64,000 nucleotides of DNA from Pectobacterium sp. PL152 (lineage in GTDB: Bacteria > Pseudomonadota > Gammaproteobacteria > Enterobacterales > Enterobacteriaceae), in the NCBI GenBank assembly GCA_021907015.1, contig CP091064.1:2170001-2234000 (forward strand), written 5' to 3'. Under the pieces are notes generated by a model, which made no database searches, was not told the DNA's origin, and was given only the letters and a program-made list of their open reading frames with translations. Positions 59,447 through 64,000 of this stretch are shown here, piece after piece (the stretch's first letter is position 1; every line of letters starts with the position of its first letter). The position numbers were made by a program, and so were the translations under genes.

Positions 59447-60607
59447 TTACCTCTTGGCTGCGGCTTGAAACGCACGATCCAGATCGGCAACCAGATCATC
59501 GCCGTCTTCAATGCCGGTGGAAATACGCAGTAATGTTTCAGAGATACCCGCCGCGGCACGCGCTTCTGGCGCCATACCGGCATGCGTCATCGTTGCCGCA
59601 TGAGAAATGAGACTTTCAACCCCGCCCAGCGATTCCGCCAGCGTGAACAGCTCCAGCGATGCCAGAAAACGCCGCAGGGTATCTTCATCACCATCCAGCT
59701 CAAAACTTAGCATAGCGCCAAAGCCAGATTGTTGACGGCGGGCAATATCATGACCGGGATTGTTCGGCAGTGAAGGATGGTACAACGCCTTCACCAGCGG
59801 CTGCGTCTGTAAGAATTCAACGATTTGTTGCGCGTTACGCTGCGCGGCTGCCATGCGCGGCGCCAGAGTACGCAGGCCGCGCAGCAACAGATAGCTGTCA
59901 AACGCCGCGCCTGTAACACCGATATTGTTCGCCCACCAGGCCAATTCAGTAATGGTATCGGCATCTTTGGCGATTACCGCACCCGCCACCACATCAGAGT
60001 GGAAATTCAGGTACTTGGTGCACGAATGCACCACCAGATCGGCACCCAGCTCCAGCGGCTTCTGCAACGCCGGGCTCAGGAAAGTGTTATCCACCACGCT
60101 AACCGCACCCGCTTCACGCGCAGCCTGACAAATCGCGGCAATATCCACGACACGCAACAGCGGATTGCTCGGGCTTTCCACCAGCACCAGCTTCGGCTTT
60201 TCTGCCAGCGCCGCGTTGAGTGCAGCGGTATCACTTTGATCGACAAATTTGACGCGAAACGCGCCGCGCTTATTCAGGCTGTCAAACAGACGATAGCTGC
60301 CGCCGTAGCAATCATGCGGCGCCACCAGCAAATCGCCGGGACGCAGGAACACCGTACAAACCAGCATAATCGCCGACATTCCGCTGCTCGTCATTACCGC
60401 ACCTGCGCCACCTTCCAGTTCGGCAAGCGCACGCTGTACGACATCACGCGTGGGGTTACCGCGACGCGAATAGTCGTGTGCGCGTGGCTGGTTGAACCCG
60501 GTAAAGTTATACGTGCTGGAAAGGTGAATGGGGGGGACGACGCAGCCATACTGTTCATCATCATTTAACCCACTGCGGACTGCGATCGTTGCCTGTTTAC
60601 GCGTCAT
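59447..60607 (-). CDS. metB: cystathionine gamma-synthase
   Basis: 386 residues, the E. coli length, from MTRKQATIAVRSG. PLP enzyme joining O-succinylhomoserine and cysteine. YSRRGNPTRDVVQRALAELE, the PLP-lysine region SCTKYLN and HAATMTHAGM are seen. The residue after KYLN is Phe (codon at 60002-60004) where the family signature has Gly. metL follows after 2 bp; it is divergent from metJ with MetJ boxes between. Confidence 0.95.
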   Translation of the reverse strand: MTRKQATIAVRSGLNDDEQYGCVVPPIHLSSTYNFTGFNQPRAHDYSRRGNPTRDVVQRALAELEGGAGAVMTSSGMSAIMLVCTVFLRPGDLLVAPHDCYGGSYRLFDSLNKRGAFRVKFVDQSDTAALNAALAEKPKLVLVESPSNPLLRVVDIAAICQAAREAGAVSVVDNTFLSPALQKPLELGADLVVHSCTKYLNFHSDVVAGAVIAKDADTITELAWWANNIGVTGAAFDSYLLLRGLRTLAPRMAAAQRNAQQIVEFLQTQPLVKALYHPSLPNNPGHDIARRQQSGFGAMLSFELDGDEDTLRRFLASLELFTLAESLGGVESLISHAATMTHAGMAPEARAAAGISETLLRISTGIEDGDDLVADLDRAFQAAAKR

Positions 60608-60668
60608 CGGCTCATTTCCTGGCTGGAGGCTGAAAAGATAGGAACTTAAGAGTAAACGCAGTTTCAAT

Positions 60669-60700
60669 AGACGTCAATACATCTAGACATCTAAACCTCT
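60669..60700. promoter_or_regulatory. MetJ operator between metB and metJ
   Basis: Four tandem 8-bp units, AGACGTCA, ATACATCT, AGACATCT, AAACCTCT, approximating the met box AGACGTCT. They lie 62-93 bp upstream of metB. Confidence 0.82.
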
Positions 60701-60794
60701 TTGCGTATAGATTGAGCACAGGCAGAATAACCGTTAGAATCGTGGCATTTCATGACAGATGCTGTCTTCATTAGATTAATTTTTAAGGTATCCC

Positions 60795-61112
60795 ATGGCT
60801 GAGTGGAACGGCGAGTATGTCAGCCCTTACGCTGAACACGGTAAAAAAAGCGAGCAAGTCAAGAAGATAACAGTATCTATCCCACTGAAAGTATTAAAGA
60901 TACTGACTGACGAACGCACGCGTCGTCAGGTGAACAACCTGCGCCATGCCACCAACAGCGAGCTGCTGTGTGAGGCCTTTCTGCACGCGTTCACGGGCCA
61001 ACCGTTACCGAATGACGAAGACCTGCGTAAAGAACGCAGCGATGAAATTCCTGAAGCCGCGAAAATCATCATGCGCGAAATGGGTATCGACCCGGATACG
61101 TGGGAATACTGA
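60795..61112 (+). CDS. metJ: methionine repressor MetJ
   Basis: 105 residues, the exact family length. Ribbon-helix-helix repressor: the strand [20 protein letters not shown] binds operators, and [20 protein letters not shown] is the helical core with the SAM corepressor site. It controls metBL, metF and itself. A terminator follows at 61141. Intact. Confidence 0.97.
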
Positions 61113-61140
61113 TCGCGTTTGCGCTATCGATTTTCTCGCT

Positions 61141-61167
61141 AACCCCGCCTTCTCCGGCGGGGTTTTG
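61141..61167 (+). terminator. metJ terminator
   Basis: AACCCCGCC and GGCGGGGTT form a 9-bp stem with a short loop, followed by TTT, 29 bp after the metJ stop. Confidence 0.8.
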
Positions 61168-61295
61168 CTATGCAGAGAATCCCGCTCAACACATCACTCT
61201 TCATTAACCTCTAAAACCTCGCCCCTCCACCGCTCGCACTTCTTCCGAACGCTTCGTCTTCCACTCACGCTGTGAATCGGGATTGCATTTAATTT

Positions 61296-61313
61296 GTTAT
61301 GTTATAACATATC
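61296..61313. promoter_or_regulatory. Zur-like palindrome upstream of the FecE-type gene
   Basis: GTTATGTTATAACATATC is an almost perfect inverted repeat ending 33 bp before the ATPase start. Its TGTTATAACA core resembles enterobacterial Zur operators, which would make this a zinc-responsive transporter. From memory of the motif only. Confidence 0.4.
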
Positions 61314-61346
61314 ACTTTTAACCTATAACGGTGATATGCCCGCATC

Positions 61347-62144
61347 ATGACAGAGCCTCTCTCCGCCAGCCCCGTGCTGCTACAGCTGCACCATGTTTCC
61401 GTTGCCGACGCCAATCGCGCACCGAGGCTCAGTGATATTTCTCTGTCCATGCAGGCGGGTGAACGTTTAGCGCTGATTGGGCCCAACGGCAGCGGCAAAT
61501 CCACGCTGCTACGTGTGTTAACCAGCGAGCTCGGCACGACAACGGGATACATTCATCTGAACGGTCAGCCGCTGAATACGCTCAGCCGCCATGAGCGAGC
61601 AAAGCGCATCGCGATTCTGGCGCAGAACGATACGCCAGATCTGCGTCTGCGGGTCGCGGAATATGTCGCTCTGGGGCGGATTCCCCATCACGGATTCAGC
61701 ACGCCTGCGTACGATCGCCAGCTCATCGAAGAAGCGCTGGACGATACCGGATTATTACCACTGCGCCACCGCCTGCTAGGCACGCTCTCCGGTGGGGAGC
61801 GTCAACGCGCCGCGCTGGCGCGCGCTTTTGCGCAAACACCGCAGCTCCTGCTGCTGGATGAACCGACAAACCACCTCGATCCGTTGGCGCGCGCACAGCT
61901 GCTGTCTCTGGTACGGAAACGCGGCATTTCAACGCTGGCAGTGCTGCACGACCTGCCCCTCATCACGCCCTTTGCCGATCGCGTCGCCGTTTTGCAACAG
62001 GGCACGCTACTCCGCTGGGGAACGCCTGCACACGCGCTGAGCGCCGACTGTGTGAAATCCGTCTTTGGGATGGAGAGTTTTACGGTGCCGCATCCGATAA
62101 ACGGCTCGCCCATTCGCATCTTTGAAGCCCCTGAACTGCACTAA
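61347..62144 (+). CDS. ABC transporter ATP-binding protein, FecE/FepC/BtuD type
   Basis: 265 residues. Walker A LIGPNGSGKSTLLRVL, Q-loop AILAQND, signature LSGGERQRAALARAF, Walker B LLLLDEPTNHLD and switch His VLHD. Family members energise uptake of iron-siderophores, heme, cobalamin or metallophores. First gene of a three-gene operon with a binding protein and a FecCD permease. Substrate not readable from the sequence. Intact. Confidence 0.9.
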   Translation: MTEPLSASPVLLQLHHVSVADANRAPRLSDISLSMQAGERLALIGPNGSGKSTLLRVLTSELGTTTGYIHLNGQPLNTLSRHERAKRIAILAQNDTPDLRLRVAEYVALGRIPHHGFSTPAYDRQLIEEALDDTGLLPLRHRLLGTLSGGERQRAALARAFAQTPQLLLLDEPTNHLDPLARAQLLSLVRKRGISTLAVLHDLPLITPFADRVAVLQQGTLLRWGTPAHALSADCVKSVFGMESFTVPHPINGSPIRIFEAPELH

Positions 62145-62153
62145 GGAATTCTG

Positions 62154-63112
62154 ATGAAAATAACGCTTCTGTCTGGACTGCTGGCATTGACGTCGTGCTG
62201 GGCGAACGCCTCTGGTTTTCCGGTCACGGTCGACAGCTGTGGGCAACCGTTAACGTTCACCCAGCCGCCGCAGCGTGCCGTTATTCATGACCTGAATATG
62301 ACGGAAATGGCATTTGCACTTGGGTTGCAAAAAGTATTGTCGGGCTGACGGGTATCACTGGCTGGTATAAAGCCCCCTGACTTTATCAAACAGCAGGGCA
62401 CGATCCCTGAGCTGGCAGCAAAGTACCCAACGTTGGAAAACCTGCTGGCCGTACACCCGGATTTCTTCTTTGCAGGGTGGAACTACGGCATGAAAGTCGG
62501 TGGTGAAGTCACGCCGCAAGCGCTGAAAAATATGGCATTCAGACGCTGGTGCTCAGCGAAAGCTGCGTTTTCACCGAACCGCAGCAGCAGCGTCCGCGAG
62601 CCAGCATGGATCTGCTCTACGGCGACATGCTGAAACTGGGGAAGATCTTCGGTAAGCAGGAACAAGCTCAGGAACAGATTGACGGCTGGAAACAGCATAT
62701 TGCTGCCCTGCAAACCCGTATTGGCGATCGGCCAAAACAGACGGTTTTCCTGTATGACTCTGGCGACGATAAGCCGTTTACCAGCGGGAAATTTGCCATG
62801 CCAACTGCCATCATTGAGGCGGCGGGCGGCAAGAACGTCATGGACGATATGGAAACGAGCTGGGCCTCGACATCGTGGGAAGGCGTAGCGGCACGCGAGC
62901 CTGATTTTATTATTTTGCTGGATTACCAGACGGGCAATGGCGCAGATGCGTTAAGACGTTTTCTGGAATCACACCCGCTGATGAAATTTACCCCCGCCGT
63001 ACAGCAGCATCGCTATCTGAAGCTGCAATATGCGGAGCTCACTCCGGGGCCGGCGAATATCGCGGCCGTCGATAAACTGGCGCACGCACTCTACCCGGAT
63101 GCCTTTCAGTGA
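62154..63112 (+). CDS. FecB/BtuF-type periplasmic binding protein (frame broken three times)
   Basis: About 320 residues when joined. Signal peptide ITLLSGLLALTSCWANA; LTSC could be a lipobox, while ANA-SG fits signal peptidase I. TroA/FecB fold: PQRAVIHDLNMTEMAFALGL, LLAVHPDFFFAGWNYGM, SWEGVAAREPDFIILLDY. Breaks lie at about 62340-62345, 62369-62371 (one A) and 62530-62533 (repaired LKNYGIQTLVLSESCVF). It follows the ATPase after 9 bp with AAGGA before the ATG; its stop overlaps the permease GTG. Confidence 0.85.
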
Positions 63113-64000
63113 GCCCAACGTCTTCACGTTATGCCGCAACCTTCGTTATTGCGCTGCTGATACTGGTCGGGCTGATGCTGGTAAATATTGCGACAGGCAG
63201 CACGACAATTCCCCTCACGCAGGTCGCCAGCGTCTTAGGGTTATCATCGGCGGATGTCTCGCCGATGACGTCACGTATCATTCTGGAACTGCGCATTCCC
63301 CGCAGCCTGCTGGCGGCACTGTGCGGTGCGGGGTTGGCGATGGTCGGACCTTTTGCAAACGGCAACCCGTAACGATCTGGCCGACCCTTTTCTGTTTGGT
63401 CTGTCTGCCGGTGCCTCGGCGGGGGCGGTCGCCGTTATCACCCGTTTTGGCGAACAACTCGGTGACTGGGCGCTGCCGATGGCGGCTTTCTGTGGCGGTA
63501 TTTTATCGGCCGTCGCCGTGACGGTGTTGTTCCTGCTGCAACAGGCGCGCGGTGCAGAACGTCTGATCATTTGCGGATTGGCGATCTCGTTTCTGTTCGG
63601 CGCACTGACGAACTATCTGGTGTTTTCCGGCGATCAGCGGGCCGCCAGCTCGATTCTTTTCTGGTCGCTGGGCGGGCTGGGCCTTGCCCGTTGGGACACG
63701 TTACCTTTTGCGGTGTTCAGCGTTCTGCTGCTATTCGGCCTCACAGCCCTACGCTGGCGTGCGCTTGATGCTCTGCTGGCTGGCGGACAAACCGCGGCCT
63801 CAATGGGGGTTAACCTGTCTCGTGTTCGGGTGGAAATTTTCATCTGCTGCGCTTTTGCCACCTCGCTACTGGTTGCGCTGACCGGCGTGATCGGTTTTAT
63901 CGGCCTGATGATTCCCCATCTGGCCCGCCCGCTGAGCGGCGTGCTACACAAGAGGCTTCTGCCAATGACAGCCGTACTAGGTGCGATACTGCTGTGCGGT
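63109..64000 (+). CDS. FecCD family permease (frame broken once; runs off window end)
   Basis: GTG start at 63109 overlapping the binding-protein stop (GTGA). Hydrophobic helices, LRIPRSLLAALCGAGLAMVG, then after a break at about 63344-63354 QTATRNDLADPFLFGLSAGA, LGGLGLARWDTL, and GVIGFIGLMIPHLARPL, the FecCD/BtuC signatures. The frame stays open to the end, so the C terminus is missing. It forms the channel for the ATPase and binding protein before it. Confidence 0.88.

Overview
The window is chromosomal DNA from an enterobacterium (Enterobacterales). Almost every protein reads as a close relative of an E. coli/Yersinia housekeeping protein, and the blocks follow enterobacterial gene order. 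Accessory genes sit between these blocks: putAP beside ppiC, a galactofuranose transporter beside trpT, and an ABC transporter module between metF and metL. Together with the short palindromic repeats, these fit a soft-rot Pectobacterium-type genome. The genus is an inference; I could not run a database search.

Layout. 1-7.6 kb: enterobacterial common antigen genes (wecB, wzzE, wecA), rho, trxA, rhlB-gppA. 7.6-15.8 kb: rep, ppiC, putA and putP with PutA-type operators between them. 15.9-26.7 kb: the branched-chain amino acid cluster ilvC/ilvY, two extra genes, and the ilvL-G-M-E-D-A operon with leader peptide and attenuator. 27.1-30 kb: comM, maoP with a maoS-like site, hdfR. 30-34.6 kb: ytfQRT-yjfF. 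35-40.8 kb: a complete rRNA operon on the minus strand (16S, tRNA-Ile, tRNA-Ala, 23S, 5S, tRNA-Asp, tRNA-Trp) with P1/P2 promoters and boxA sites. 40.8-48.6 kb: murI, btuB with a cobalamin riboswitch, trmA, yijD, fabR, sthA, oxyR. 49-61.1 kb: metF, metL, metB and metJ with MetJ operators, interrupted by a 6-kb module (binding-protein ABC transporter, LacI regulator, phosphodiesterase). The module is bracketed by two inverted copies of a ~300-bp repeat. 61.3-64 kb: a FecBCDE-type metal/cofactor ABC transporter that runs off the window.

Quality. About twenty genes have their reading frame broken, at about 36 sites. Nearly every break is repaired by adding one base to a short run of the same base (A/T or G/C, mostly 4-6 long), and the repaired proteins match their families in sequence and usual length. 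The genes affected include ilvA, ilvE, metF, metL, btuB and putA, so I read these as consensus errors in the sequence rather than real gene decay. I annotate each such gene across its full span and state where the frame breaks.

Most interesting biology. First, the repeat-bracketed transporter/phosphodiesterase module has two 13-bp palindromes upstream and a hairpin repeat between the binding-protein and permease genes. It may take up and cleave a phosphodiester. Second, the rRNA operon has rrnB-like upstream neighbours (btuB-murI) and rrnC-like downstream neighbours (Asp-Trp tRNAs, hdfR-maoP-comM-ilv), which suggests segment exchange between rrn operons relative to E. coli.
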